64,000 nt of DNA from positions 3,357,501 through 3,421,500 of the forward strand of contig CP107851.1 in NCBI GenBank assembly GCA_036013505.1, given 5' to 3'. Positions 11,673-20,410 of this stretch are shown here, piece after piece (position 1 is the first letter of the stretch; each line of letters begins with the position of its first letter). Below the pieces are notes generated by a model that ran no database searches, had not been told where the DNA came from, and saw only the letters and a program-made list of their open reading frames with translations. This DNA comes from Streptomyces sp. NBC_00510 (GTDB lineage Bacteria; Actinomycetota; Actinomycetes; Streptomycetales; Streptomycetaceae). The position numbers and the translations under genes are program-made.

Positions 11673-11835
11673 CTGGAGTGGTCCCCCTCGTCCGGTGATG
11701 GATGGGTTGAGGTCGGGTCCACGCGGCCGTCCAGGGTCGGACCCCCGTTCCGCGCTTCGCGATCCGTCACCCTACCGGGTACCCCAAGTCCCTTGTCCCT
11801 CACCCGTCCCAGTGCCCTGTGCCTGTCATGCCCAG

Positions 11836-11841
11836 TAGGAT
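11836..11841 (+). promoter_or_regulatory. Candidate -10 box for eccC
   Basis: TAGGAT, a strong actinobacterial -10 hexamer, lies 128 bp before the eccC GTG, in the eccD/eccC divergent gap. No clear -35 partner was seen. The rest of the 296-bp gap shows no open frame that looks coding. Confidence 0.35.
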
Positions 11842-11968
11842 CGCCACCTGCCTGTGGTCCGATGCCCGCCCCGTGCGGGGGCGGAGCGCGACCGGGACGT
11901 GTCATACGGGGGACCGTCGCCACGGGGGCGGCCCGAAACTGCGATTCGCGTGAAGGACTGGTGCATCG

Positions 11969-14900
11969 GTGAGCGTGGTCGTCATCAAGCGCCCGCCGCG
12001 GGTTTACCCGCCGGAGGTGCCGAATGAGGAGGTACGGCTCGAAGCCCCGCCCGAACTGCCACGCGGCGAGGACCAGGGCCTGCTGATGAATCTGCTGCCG
12101 ATGCTCGGCATGGGTTCGTCGGCGGCGTTCTTCTTCCTGCCGACGGGGTCGGGGACCTCCGGCGGGTTCATGAAGGTCATGGGCGTGCTCATGATGGGCT
12201 CCACCGTGGCGATGGTGGTGGCCCAGATCGTGCGCTCCCGCAAGGGGCCGTCGGGGCAGATGGCGGAGGCCCGCCGGGACTACCTGAAGTACCTGGCGCA
12301 GATACGCCGCGGGGTGCGCAAGACCGCCCGCAAGCAGCGCGACGCACAGTATTACCTGCACCCCGCGCCCGAACAGCTGTGGGCGCTGGTCACCGAGGGC
12401 TCGCGGGTGTGGGAACGCCGGCTTACCGACCCGGACTTCGCGCAGGTGCGGGTGGGCCTCGGGCCCCAGCAGCTGTCGACGCCGCTGGTGGCGCCGGAGA
12501 CCGCCCCGGTGGACGAGCTGGAACCGCTGACCGCGCACTCGATGCAGCAGTTCATCGCGGCGCACGGTTCGCTGGACAACCTGCCGCTGGCGGTGGGCCT
12601 GCGCTCCTTCTACCACGTGACGGTCTCCGGGGACCCGGACACCGTCTACGGGCAGACCCGCTCCATCGTGGGCCAGCTGTGCTCCCTGCACTCGCCGGAG
12701 GACCTGGTCGTCGCCGTCGTGGCGGCGCCCGGCGCGCAGTCGGAGTGGGAGTGGGTCAAGTGGCTGCCGCACGCGCAGCACAAGGAGCACGACGGCGCGG
12801 GCTCGCGCCGTCTGATATGCGGCGACCTGGGTGAGGTCGAGGATCTGCTGGCGGACGAGCTGGACGGCAGGCCGCGCTTCAACCGCGAGGGCCAGACGGT
12901 GCTGGATCAGCCGCACGTGGTGATCGTGCTGGACGGCGGCGGCGTGCCGGCGGACTCGGTGATCGCCTCCGCCGAAGGCCTGCAGGGCGTCACGATCCTG
13001 GAGGTCGTCCCCGGCGAGCTGGACGAGGCGCGCGGCTCGCTGTCCATCCAGGTGTGGCGCGACCAGCTGTACCTGGAGGCCGGGGCCGGCACCTTCACCG
13101 GCGTCCCCGACGTGCTGTCCCCCGTACAGGCCGAGTCGCTGGCGCGGCAGCTCGCACCGTTGCGGCTGGGCGCCGCGGACGCCGACGAACCGCTGCTGGC
13201 GAACCTGGACTTCACCGACCTGATGGGGATCGGCGACGCCTCGTCGGTGGACGTCGCGCGGACCTGGCGGCCGCGGACCCTCCACGAGCGGCTGCGGGTG
13301 CCGATCGGCCTGGGCGAGACCGGCGAGCCGGTCATGCTGGACGTCAAGGAGGCCTCCCAGGAGGGCATGGGCCCGCACGGCCTGTGCGTCGGCGCCACCG
13401 GTTCCGGCAAGTCCGAGCTGCTGCGCACGCTGGTCCTGGGACTGGCCGTGACGCACTCCTCGGAGACCCTCAACTTCGTGCTCGCCGACTTCAAGGGCGG
13501 CGCGACCTTCACCGGCATGGGCACGATGCCGCACGTGTCGGCGGTCATCACCAACCTGGCCGACGAGCTCACCCTGGTGGACCGCATGCGCGACTCCATC
13601 ACCGGTGAGCTGACCCGCCGCCAGGAGCTGCTGCGGCAGTCCGGCAACTACGCCAACATCACCGACTACGAGAAGGCCCGCGCGGCGGGCGCGGCGCTCG
13701 ACCCGCTGCCCTCGCTGATCCTGATCATCGACGAGTTCTCCGAGCTGCTCGCCGCCAAGCCGGACTTCATCGAGATGTTCATCCAGATCGGCCGCATCGG
13801 CCGTTCGCTGGGTGTGCACATGCTGCTGGCCTCGCAGCGCCTGGAGGAGGGCAAGCTGCGCGGCCTGGACACCTTCCTGTCGTACCGCATCGGTCTGCGG
13901 ACCTTCTCCGCCGCCGAGTCGCGCACCGCGATCGGCGTGCCCGACGCGTACCACCTGCCCAACGTCCCCGGCGCGGGCATCCTGAAGTACGGCACCGACA
14001 CGATGGTGCAGTTCAAGGCCGCGTACGTGTCCGGCACCTACCGGGCACCGGGCACGCGGACGGCGAGCGGGGCACGCATCGACCGCTCCCCCGTGCTGTT
14101 CACCGCCTCGCCCGTGCCCGTGCGCATCGTCACCGAGCCGGAGCCGCAGCCGCGCGCCGGGCAGGTGGACGACGCGCTGGCCGACACCGTGCTCGACGTC
14201 ATCGTCGGCCGGCTGGAGGGCCAGGGGCCGCCCGCCCACCAGGTGTGGCTGCCGCCGCTGGACGAGCCGTTCAGCGTCGACCAGGTGCTGCCGCCGCTGA
14301 CGGTGAGCGCCGAGCGGGGTCTGCACGCCGACGGCTACACCGCCACCGGCAAGCTCCAGGTGCCGGTCGGCCTGGTCGACAAGCCCTTCGAGCAGCGCCG
14401 TGACGTCATGTACGCGGACCTGTCGAGCTCCGGCGGTCACGCGCTGGTCGTCGGCGGCCCGCAGTCCGGCAAGTCGACGCTGGTGCGCACCCTGATCGCG
14501 TCCTTCGCGCTCACCCACACCCCGAAGGAAGTGCAGTTCTACGCACTGGACTTCGGCGGCGGCGGCATGCTGGCCCTGGACGGGCTGGCGCACGTCGGCG
14601 GGGTGGCCTCGCGCCTGGACGCGGAGAAGGTCCGCCGTACGGTGGCCGAGGTGCACGGCATCCTCAACGCCCGCGAGGAGTTCTTCCGCACCAACGTCAT
14701 CGACTCGATGAACACCTTCCGCTCCCGCCGGGCCTCGGGGCACTTCCCCGACCAGCCGTGGGGCGACGTGTTCCTCGTCATCGACGGCTGGAGCACCTTC
14801 AAGACCGACTACGAGATGCTCGACCCGGTCATCAACGACATCGCCACCCGCGGTCTGGGCTTCGGCATCCACCTGGTCATCACCGCCACCCGCTACACCG

Positions 14901-15919
14901 AGATCCGGCCCGCGCTGCGGGACCAGGTCCTCAGCCGGCTGGAGCTGCGGCTCGGCGACCCGATGGAGTCCGAGTTCGACCGCAGGCGCGCCGAGAACGT
15001 GCCGGTCGGCAAGCCGGGCCGCGGTCTGTCCCCGGAGAAGCTGGACTACCTGGCGGCGCTGCCCCGCGTCGACGCCTCCTCGAACGTGGAGGACCTCTCC
15101 GAGGGCATGGCGCAGTTCGTGGCCACGGTCAACGCCAACTGGTCGGGGCCCACCGCGCCCAAGGTGCGGATGCTGCCGACGATGCTGCCGTCGACCGAGC
15201 TGCCCAAGGGCGGCGACTTCTCCGACCGCGGCATCGCGATCGGCGTGGACGAGCTCACGCTCTCCCCGGTGTTCGTGGACTTCGAGACCGATCCGCTGAT
15301 GGTGATCTACGGCGAGAGCGAGTCGGGCAAGTCCTCGCTGCTGCGGCTGATCGCCAAGCAGGTCAGCGAGCGCTACGAGTCCGGCAAGGCGCTGTTCGTG
15401 GTCTCCGACTTCCGCCGGGCGCTGCTCGGCCAGGTGCCGGAGAGCCACATGTACAAGTACTGCGCCTCCGGCCCGCAGCTGCAGGAGGTCATGGAGTCGC
15501 TGGCCGGTTCCATGAGCCGCCGGATGCCCGGCCAGGACGTCACGCCCGAGCAGCTGCGCAACCGCAGCTGGTACACCGAGCCGGACGCCTGGGTCTTCGT
15601 GGACGACTACGACCTGGTCGCCACCTCGATGGGCAACCCGATGCAGGTGCTGATGGAGTACCTGCCGTTCGCCCGGGACCTGGGTCTGCGCATCGTGCTG
15701 TCGCGCAGCACCTCGGGTGCGTCGCGGTCGTCCTTCGAGCCGTTCCTGACCCGCGTCAAGGAGCTGGGCGCGACCGGTGTGCTGCTCTCCGGCGACCCGG
15801 GCGAGGGCCCCGTCTTCGGCAACGTCAAGGCGTCCAGGCTGCCCCCGGGCCGCGCGCAGTTCATCACGCGGCGCCGCGGCAACCAGCTCATCCAGACCGG
15901 CTTCCTGCCGGAGAGCTGA
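11969..15919 (+). CDS. eccC: Type VII secretion ATPase EccC (FtsK/SpoIIIE family, fused EccCa-EccCb)
   Basis: 1316 residues in one chain. Two membrane helices (about 45-85) precede three FtsK/SpoIIIE ATPase domains with P-loops GATGSGKS (475-482), GGPQSGKS (829-836) and GESESGKS (1115-1122). Domain 1 has a full Walker B with DE at 588-589 (LILIIDEFSELL). Domains 2 and 3 have IDGW and VDDYD, lacking the catalytic Glu, as is typical of EccC where domain 1 does most hydrolysis. It drives substrate export, and domain 3 binds the C-terminal signal of Esx substrates in characterised systems. The start is GTG 11,969 with AAGGA upstream. Confidence 0.96.
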   Translation: MSVVVIKRPPRVYPPEVPNEEVRLEAPPELPRGEDQGLLMNLLPMLGMGSSAAFFFLPTGSGTSGGFMKVMGVLMMGSTVAMVVAQIVRSRKGPSGQMAEARRDYLKYLAQIRRGVRKTARKQRDAQYYLHPAPEQLWALVTEGSRVWERRLTDPDFAQVRVGLGPQQLSTPLVAPETAPVDELEPLTAHSMQQFIAAHGSLDNLPLAVGLRSFYHVTVSGDPDTVYGQTRSIVGQLCSLHSPEDLVVAVVAAPGAQSEWEWVKWLPHAQHKEHDGAGSRRLICGDLGEVEDLLADELDGRPRFNREGQTVLDQPHVVIVLDGGGVPADSVIASAEGLQGVTILEVVPGELDEARGSLSIQVWRDQLYLEAGAGTFTGVPDVLSPVQAESLARQLAPLRLGAADADEPLLANLDFTDLMGIGDASSVDVARTWRPRTLHERLRVPIGLGETGEPVMLDVKEASQEGMGPHGLCVGATGSGKSELLRTLVLGLAVTHSSETLNFVLADFKGGATFTGMGTMPHVSAVITNLADELTLVDRMRDSITGELTRRQELLRQSGNYANITDYEKARAAGAALDPLPSLILIIDEFSELLAAKPDFIEMFIQIGRIGRSLGVHMLLASQRLEEGKLRGLDTFLSYRIGLRTFSAAESRTAIGVPDAYHLPNVPGAGILKYGTDTMVQFKAAYVSGTYRAPGTRTASGARIDRSPVLFTASPVPVRIVTEPEPQPRAGQVDDALADTVLDVIVGRLEGQGPPAHQVWLPPLDEPFSVDQVLPPLTVSAERGLHADGYTATGKLQVPVGLVDKPFEQRRDVMYADLSSSGGHALVVGGPQSGKSTLVRTLIASFALTHTPKEVQFYALDFGGGGMLALDGLAHVGGVASRLDAEKVRRTVAEVHGILNAREEFFRTNVIDSMNTFRSRRASGHFPDQPWGDVFLVIDGWSTFKTDYEMLDPVINDIATRGLGFGIHLVITATRYTEIRPALRDQVLSRLELRLGDPMESEFDRRRAENVPVGKPGRGLSPEKLDYLAALPRVDASSNVEDLSEGMAQFVATVNANWSGPTAPKVRMLPTMLPSTELPKGGDFSDRGIAIGVDELTLSPVFVDFETDPLMVIYGESESGKSSLLRLIAKQVSERYESGKALFVVSDFRRALLGQVPESHMYKYCASGPQLQEVMESLAGSMSRRMPGQDVTPEQLRNRSWYTEPDAWVFVDDYDLVATSMGNPMQVLMEYLPFARDLGLRIVLSRSTSGASRSSFEPFLTRVKELGATGVLLSGDPGEGPVFGNVKASRLPPGRAQFITRRRGNQLIQTGFLPES

Positions 15920-15949
15920 GCCCGTTCCGGCGCGCGGCGCCGGGACGCA

Positions 15950-15985
15950 CGAGCGGGGGCGGGCCGTCCGGCCCGCCCCCGCTCG
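15950..15985. terminator. Bidirectional terminator between eccC and the next gene
   Basis: A perfect 15-bp GC stem (arms 15,950-15,964 and 15,971-15,985) with a 6-base loop CGTCCG, between two convergent genes. Confidence 0.8.
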
Positions 15986-15996
15986 CGTGTCCGCGT

Positions 15997-16428
15997 TCAG
16001 TCCCGCGGGGACGGCGGCCGGTAGGCGGGCGGGACGTCCCGGGGGTCGCGCCGGACGACGGCCGGGCGGTGGCCGCCGGCCGCCTCGTCCTCCCGGTCGT
16101 CCCCGGCTTCCCCGGCTTCCTCCTCGGCCTGCTGCTCGAACCAGCGCCGGGCGCGCTCCTCCTGCGCGGCCCGCTCCTCGGGCGTCAGCCGTTCGTCGGC
16201 CCGCTTCAGCTCGGCCATGCGGTCGCCGATCGCGCCGAGGTAGGCGCTGGAGCCCAGTGCCTCGCGCATGCCGAGGCGGCCGGAGAGCACCTCCCGCGCC
16301 ATCTCCTTGAGCGTGCCGTCCGCGGTGGGGTTGTCGGCGAGCGTCCTGAGCGCCTTGTGCAGTCGGCGGGCCTGTGCGGGGTCGTCCGCGACGTCCATCA
16401 GGTCCGCGTCGCTGATCTCCTTGCTCAT
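15997..16428 (-). CDS. Charged helical protein beside eccC, unknown function
   Basis: 143 residues starting MSKEISDADLMDVADDP. It is predicted mostly helical and very rich in Glu, Arg and Ala (ERLTPEERAAQEERARRWFEQQAEEE), with a Pro/Arg-rich tail. No membrane helix or signal peptide. I recognise it only as a conserved Streptomyces protein near the type VII locus. The start at ATG 16,428 is preferred because the upstream extension is basic and low-quality. Confidence 0.7.
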   Translation of the reverse strand: MSKEISDADLMDVADDPAQARRLHKALRTLADNPTADGTLKEMAREVLSGRLGMREALGSSAYLGAIGDRMAELKRADERLTPEERAAQEERARRWFEQQAEEEAGEAGDDREDEAAGGHRPAVVRRDPRDVPPAYRPPSPRD

Positions 16429-16656
16429 CGGTGCGTTCCCCCGGTCGAGAGTGTGGTGACGGGTGTGCGCATGCCATCGTGCCATCAGGGGGACGCCGCA
16501 ACCACGGTCGCGGGTGCGGTCACGGATGCGCGGGCCCGGCAACGCGGACACGCTTCGTCAACCTTTCGGCCGTCCTTCCCGGAGCGCTGATCGCAGTTCC
16601 TCGATCAGATGTGGCACGGTCTGACTGAACGATGCCGAAGGAGGCGACGAGCGATC

Positions 16657-17166
16657 ATGTCCTACCCCGAGCCCCGTTACCTCGGAGAACAGGGCGAGAT
16701 CAGCGCGCTGTTCCGCTCCGCCGACACCGCCGCGGACGTGGTCGCGCCTTCGGGCAACCGCACCCACTACCTCGCCACGCACGCGTCGACGGACGGCGGC
16801 TTCGGCCTGTACCGGATCGACATGGGCCCGGGCTCCCCCGGCCCCAGCACCCACTTCCACCGCTCGATCTCCGAGTCCTTCTTCGTCCTCTCCGGGGCGG
16901 TGCAGCTCTTCGACGGGGAGCGCTGGATCACCGCCCGTCCCGGGGACTTCCTCCACGTGCCGCCCGGAGGACTGCACGCCTTCCAGAACGACTCCGACGA
17001 ACCCGCGTCGATGCTGCTGCTCTTCGCGCCCGGCGCGCCCCGGGAGGAGTACTTCGAGCGGGCCGGTGAGATGGCGCAGCGCGGGGGTACGGCGTTCCGG
17101 GAGTTCCTGCTCCGCCACGACAGCTTCTTCGTGGACCCGCCGCAGGTCGGGCCGGAACCGCTGTGA
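16657..17166 (+). CDS. Cupin-domain protein
   Basis: 169 residues with one cupin-2 barrel: motif 1 is THFHRSISESFFVLSG (metal-ligand His/His/Glu) and motif 2 is PGDFLHVPPGGLHAF. Such proteins bind a divalent metal and act as dioxygenases, isomerases or small-molecule sensors; the substrate here cannot be told. AAGGAGG lies 11 bp before ATG 16,657. It begins a block of small enzyme genes inserted between eccC and the type VII cargo genes. Confidence 0.85.
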   Translation: MSYPEPRYLGEQGEISALFRSADTAADVVAPSGNRTHYLATHASTDGGFGLYRIDMGPGSPGPSTHFHRSISESFFVLSGAVQLFDGERWITARPGDFLHVPPGGLHAFQNDSDEPASMLLLFAPGAPREEYFERAGEMAQRGGTAFREFLLRHDSFFVDPPQVGPEPL

Positions 17167-17181
17167 GGCACGGGGCGGCGG

Positions 17182-17562
17182 TCAGCCGACGCTCTTGTCG
17201 ATGACGCAGAAACGGTTGCCCTCGGGGTCGGCCAGCACGACGAAGTCCGGGTCCGGCGGGTAGCGGTCCCAGTCGACCCGCCCGGCGCCCAGGGCGACCA
17301 GCCGCTCCACCTCCGCCGCCTGTCCGGCGGCGTCGTCCGCGTACAGGTCCAGGTGGACCCGGGGGTGCTCCTGCACCGGGGTGTCACTCGTGCCGAGCGC
17401 GATCCCGGGGCCTGCCGCTCCCGCGGCGGGCACCAGCACCGCCCAGTCGTCCTCCGCCCGCACCTCGCCGTCGCGGGGCACGTAGCCGAGGGCGGCGCCC
17501 CAGAAGGCCGCGGCACGCCGCACGTCCGTCACTCCGAGCACGATCGTCCCGAGGGTCAGCAT
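17182..17562 (-). CDS. VOC-superfamily (glyoxalase/bleomycin-resistance-like) protein
   Basis: 126 residues with the two beta-alpha-beta-beta-beta modules of the VOC fold: an N-terminal LGVTDVRRAAAFWGAALGY and a C-terminal DPDFVVLADPEGNRFCVID. These proteins use a metal to act on small molecules, or sequester them. Start ATG 17,562. It is divergent from the AAC(2') gene with only 54 bp between. Confidence 0.85.
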   Translation of the reverse strand: MLTLGTIVLGVTDVRRAAAFWGAALGYVPRDGEVRAEDDWAVLVPAAGAAGPGIALGTSDTPVQEHPRVHLDLYADDAAGQAAEVERLVALGAGRVDWDRYPPDPDFVVLADPEGNRFCVIDKSVG

Positions 17563-17604
17563 GCGTCGATTGTGGCAGCCACCGCCGAACCCGGACGGGC
17601 CTGC

Positions 17605-17610
17605 CAGGAT
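17605..17610 (+). promoter_or_regulatory. Candidate -10 box, leaderless AAC(2') transcript
   Basis: CAGGAT ends 6 bp before the ATG at 17,617 and no ribosome site is visible in between. This is consistent with a leaderless mRNA, but the first base differs from the TANNNT pattern. Confidence 0.3.
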
Positions 17611-17616
17611 GGGGAC

Positions 17617-18150
17617 ATGGCCCGCGTCACCGTCGCCCACACCGCCGACCTGGACGCCGCCGTGCTCGACGCGGCGCGCTCGCTGCTGGACGCCGCCTTC
17701 GAGGGCGACCTGTCCGACGCCGACTGGGAGCACGCCCTCGGCGGCATGCACGCGCTGGTGTGGGAGGACGGCGGCCTCGTCGGGCACGCCGCCCTCGTCC
17801 AGCGCCGCATGCTGCACGGCGGACGGGCGCTGCGCGCCGGTTACGTGGAGGCCGTCGGCGTGCGCGCCGACCGCCGGGGGCGCGGGCACGGCGCCGCGCT
17901 GATGGACGCCCTGGAACGGCTGGTGCGCGGCGCCCACGACCTGGGGGCGCTGGCCGCCGCCGACGGAGCCGCCGTCTTCTACACCGCGCGCGGCTGGCGG
18001 CCCTGGCGCGGACCCACCGCGGCGCTGACGCCGGACGGTGTCGTCCGCACCCCCGAGGACGACGACTGCGTGCTCGTGCTGCCCGGGCCCGCCCCGCTCG
18101 ACCTGTCCGGCCCGCTCATCTGCGACTGGCGCGACGGCGACCTGTGGTGA
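17617..18150 (+). CDS. Aminoglycoside 2'-N-acetyltransferase family protein (AAC(2')-I-like)
   Basis: 177 residues of the GNAT fold. It matches mycobacterial AAC(2') along its length as I remember those sequences: DWEHALGGMHALVWEDG, the YVEAVGVRADRRGRGHG acetyl-CoA loop, RGWRPWRGPTAALTPDG, RTPEDDDCVLVLP, and the C-terminal CDWRDGDLW. The family N-acetylates the 2'-amino group of aminoglycosides; in mycobacteria it is chromosomal and may have another natural substrate. Whether it confers resistance here is unknown. It sits inside the type VII locus between cupin/VOC and GNAT genes. Confidence 0.88.
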   Translation: MARVTVAHTADLDAAVLDAARSLLDAAFEGDLSDADWEHALGGMHALVWEDGGLVGHAALVQRRMLHGGRALRAGYVEAVGVRADRRGRGHGAALMDALERLVRGAHDLGALAAADGAAVFYTARGWRPWRGPTAALTPDGVVRTPEDDDCVLVLPGPAPLDLSGPLICDWRDGDLW

Positions 18151-18162
18151 CCGCGGCCGGCG

Positions 18163-18672
18163 TCACGGGACGTACAGCTCCAGGCGCCAGTCGTTGCAGC
18201 GGATGGGGTGCCCCGGCGGGTACTCGAAGTCGCACTCCTCCACCAGCGTGAAGCCGAGCTTGCGGCAGATCGCGTTCGAGGGGTGGTTGTCGACCTTGGG
18301 GAAGGCGTGCAGGAAGCGCGGGCCCTTCTCGGCCGCCGCCCGGGCGATGACGGCCTCCCCGGCGGCCGCGGCGACCCCGCGCCCCTGGAACTCGGGCAGG
18401 ACGCCCCAGCCGGTCTCGTACACCGTCCCGCCCCGCCAGGACTTCTCCCAGTAGCCGATGCTCCCGGCCGGGACCCTCTCGGGCAGCAGCACGATGCTGA
18501 ACATCCCGCCACCGCCCTCGCCGCCGCTCGCGAGGTACCGCTCGTGCCGGACGAGCAGTTGCTCCTCGGTCTCGGGGCCGCCGAGGTGGCGCATCATCCC
18601 CGGCACGTTCGCCCGGCGCAGCAGGTCGAGGTCGCCCTCCGCCCACGGCTCGATCCGTACCTGCGCTGCCAT
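18163..18672 (-). CDS. GNAT-family N-acetyltransferase
   Basis: 169 residues. The acetyl-CoA binding loop is EFQGRGVAAAAGEAV, followed by the NHPSNAICRKLGF segment typical of the Acetyltransf_3 (RimJ/RimL-like) group. The substrate is unknown. Start ATG 18,672. Convergent with the AAC(2') gene, 12 bp apart. Confidence 0.85.
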   Translation of the reverse strand: MAAQVRIEPWAEGDLDLLRRANVPGMMRHLGGPETEEQLLVRHERYLASGGEGGGGMFSIVLLPERVPAGSIGYWEKSWRGGTVYETGWGVLPEFQGRGVAAAAGEAVIARAAAEKGPRFLHAFPKVDNHPSNAICRKLGFTLVEECDFEYPPGHPIRCNDWRLELYVP

Positions 18673-18807
18673 CTTCCGCTCCCTCGTCGCTCCTGCCGAT
18701 CACACCACACGGGTCGGACACCGCCACCGATGAGTTTCGCCGGGCCGGCCGGTCCCACCTCCCGGAGCCGTTCCGCAGTGGCCCGGCTCGACCAGGAAGG
18801 CAGCATC

Positions 18808-19212
18808 ATGAACGACATCACCATTACCCGGGTCTTCGACGCCCCGCTCGCCAAGGTGTGGAAGGTGTGGACCGAGCCGGAGTACTTCGCCCAGTGGTTC
18901 GGCGCCCCGCTGCCCACCGTCGCCAGCGACGTCCGCCCGGGCGGCGCCTGGCGCGCCACCATCACCACGCCGCAGGGCGAGATGCCGCTGAGCGGGGTGT
19001 ACCGCGAGGTGGAGGTGCACAAGCGGCTGGTGTGGACGATGGACGTCCCCGGCGCACCCGAGGTCGTCATGGACGCCACCTTCACCGACCGCGGGGACAG
19101 GACCGAGGTCGTCTACCACCAGCCCGGGGTCCCCGAGGAGCACTGCGCCACGGCCGAGGCCGGCGCCAACCACATCCTGGACAGCTTCACCTCCGTCCTG
19201 ACGAAGTCCTGA
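18808..19212 (+). CDS. SRPBCC/AHSA1-type ligand-binding protein
   Basis: 134 residues of the START-like helix-grip fold. The N-terminal ITITRVFDAPLAKVWKVWTE and FAQWFGAP are hallmarks of the AHSA1 (Aha1 C-terminal-like) family, which binds hydrophobic ligands. AGGAAGG precedes ATG 18,808. It is followed after 17 bp by the hydrolase gene, so the two are probably co-transcribed. Confidence 0.85.
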   Translation: MNDITITRVFDAPLAKVWKVWTEPEYFAQWFGAPLPTVASDVRPGGAWRATITTPQGEMPLSGVYREVEVHKRLVWTMDVPGAPEVVMDATFTDRGDRTEVVYHQPGVPEEHCATAEAGANHILDSFTSVLTKS

Positions 19213-19229
19213 AGGGAGGGCGGACGGAC

Positions 19230-19925
19230 GTGACGGAGACGACCTTCGTCCTGGTCCCCGGGGCGGGCGGCGGCACCTGGTACTGGCACCTGCTCGTGCC
19301 GGAGCTGCGCCGCCGCGGCCACGCCGCGGTCGCGGTGGACCTGCCCGCCGCGGACGACTCCGCGGGCCTGCAGGAGTACGCCGACGCGGCCGTCGCCGCC
19401 GCGGGCGACCGTGCGCCGCTGGTGCTGGTCGCCCAGTCGATGGCCGGCTTCAGCGCGCCCCTGGCCTGCGAACGGCTGGGGGACCGGCTCGTCCTGCTCG
19501 TCCTGGTCAACGCGATGGTCCCGGTCCCCGGCGAGACCGCCGGGGACTGGTGGGCCGCCACCGGCCAGCCGGAGGCCCGGCGCGCCCTCGACCTCGCCGA
19601 GGGGCGTGCGGTGGACGGGGAGTTCGACCCCCTGGTCACCTTCTTCCACGACCTTCCGCGGCCCGTGGCGGACGAGGCCCTCGCCCAGGGGAACCGGCAG
19701 TCGGACACCCCGTTCGGCGTGCCCTTCCCGCTGCCCGCCTGGCCGCAGGTGCCCACCCGCGTCGTCGTGGGCCGCGACGACCGGCTGTTCCCCGCGGCCT
19801 TCCAGCAGCGGGTGGCCCGGGAACGGCTCGGCGTCGAACCGGACGTCCTGCCGGGTGGGCACCTGGTGGCGCTCGCCGATCCGGGCGGGCTGGCGGACCT
19901 TCTGGTGGGCTATCTGCCGGGCTGA
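19230..19925 (+). CDS. Alpha/beta-hydrolase
   Basis: 231 residues. It has the N-terminal oxyanion region FVLVPGAGGGTWYW, nucleophile elbow VAQSMAGFSA, Asp in VVVGRDDRLFP, and His in LPGGHLVALADP, so the catalytic triad is present. The elbow reads A-Q-S-M-A where G-x-S-x-G is usual. It resembles the salicylate-esterase/MenH-like group, but the substrate cannot be assigned. GTG start at 19,230 with GGGAGG upstream. Its 3' end overlaps the convergent gene by 16 bp. Confidence 0.85.
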   Translation: MTETTFVLVPGAGGGTWYWHLLVPELRRRGHAAVAVDLPAADDSAGLQEYADAAVAAAGDRAPLVLVAQSMAGFSAPLACERLGDRLVLLVLVNAMVPVPGETAGDWWAATGQPEARRALDLAEGRAVDGEFDPLVTFFHDLPRPVADEALAQGNRQSDTPFGVPFPLPAWPQVPTRVVVGRDDRLFPAAFQQRVARERLGVEPDVLPGGHLVALADPGGLADLLVGYLPG

Positions 19926-20410
19926 GGCAGCGACCGGCGCAGGTCCAGGGCGCCGGGGCTCCACTGCTCCCGCCCCGTGCCGCGTACCTCCGCCGTCCAG
20001 CCCTCCGCGGCGGCGACGGCGGCGGCGCGGTCCGGGCCCGCACCGCGGAAGGACCGGGCGGGGACGGTGACGGCGAGCACGGCCCCGCCGTCGGCGTCCC
20101 GCGCCCGGTGGGCCGCCGGCCGGCGCTCGGCGGCGGCGATCCGGACGCGGATCCGCTCGGTCGCGTACGCGTCCCACCGGGCGGGGTCGGCGGCCCACTC
20201 GAGCCGGAACCGGGGCCAGGTGAGGGCGCCGCGCCACGGGTTGAGCCACGCGAGCGGCGGGTTGACCCCCGCGGACGCGAGCGCGACGAACAGGCCCAGG
20301 GCGAGCGCGACGACGGCCCACAGCGGCAGCCAGAGCCACTGCAGGACGAACTGCGCGAGCAGCCCGGGCCGGTTCCTGCGCGGGACGGCGAGGCGGGGCG
20401 GGGCGGTCAC
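19910..20410 (-). CDS. Membrane protein at the end of the type VII cargo operon
   Basis: 166 residues. One or two hydrophobic segments near the N-terminus (LLAQFVLQWLWLPLWAVVALALGLFVALA) are followed by a soluble domain rich in Arg and Ala. No family recognised. The start is GTG 20,410, overlapping the TGA of the preceding gene as GTGA, so it is translationally coupled. It is the last of five minus-strand genes starting at 23,526. Confidence 0.7.
   Translation of the reverse strand: MTAPPRLAVPRRNRPGLLAQFVLQWLWLPLWAVVALALGLFVALASAGVNPPLAWLNPWRGALTWPRFRLEWAADPARWDAYATERIRVRIAAAERRPAAHRARDADGGAVLAVTVPARSFRGAGPDRAAAVAAAEGWTAEVRGTGREQWSPGALDLRRSLPQPGR

Noticed and set aside
11669..16501. Very long open frame (about 1600 codons) on the strand opposite eccC
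   Set aside because: Its frame follows the GC third-position bias of eccC; the translation is Arg/Gly/Val/His-rich with no domain, and eccC on the other strand has full motifs.
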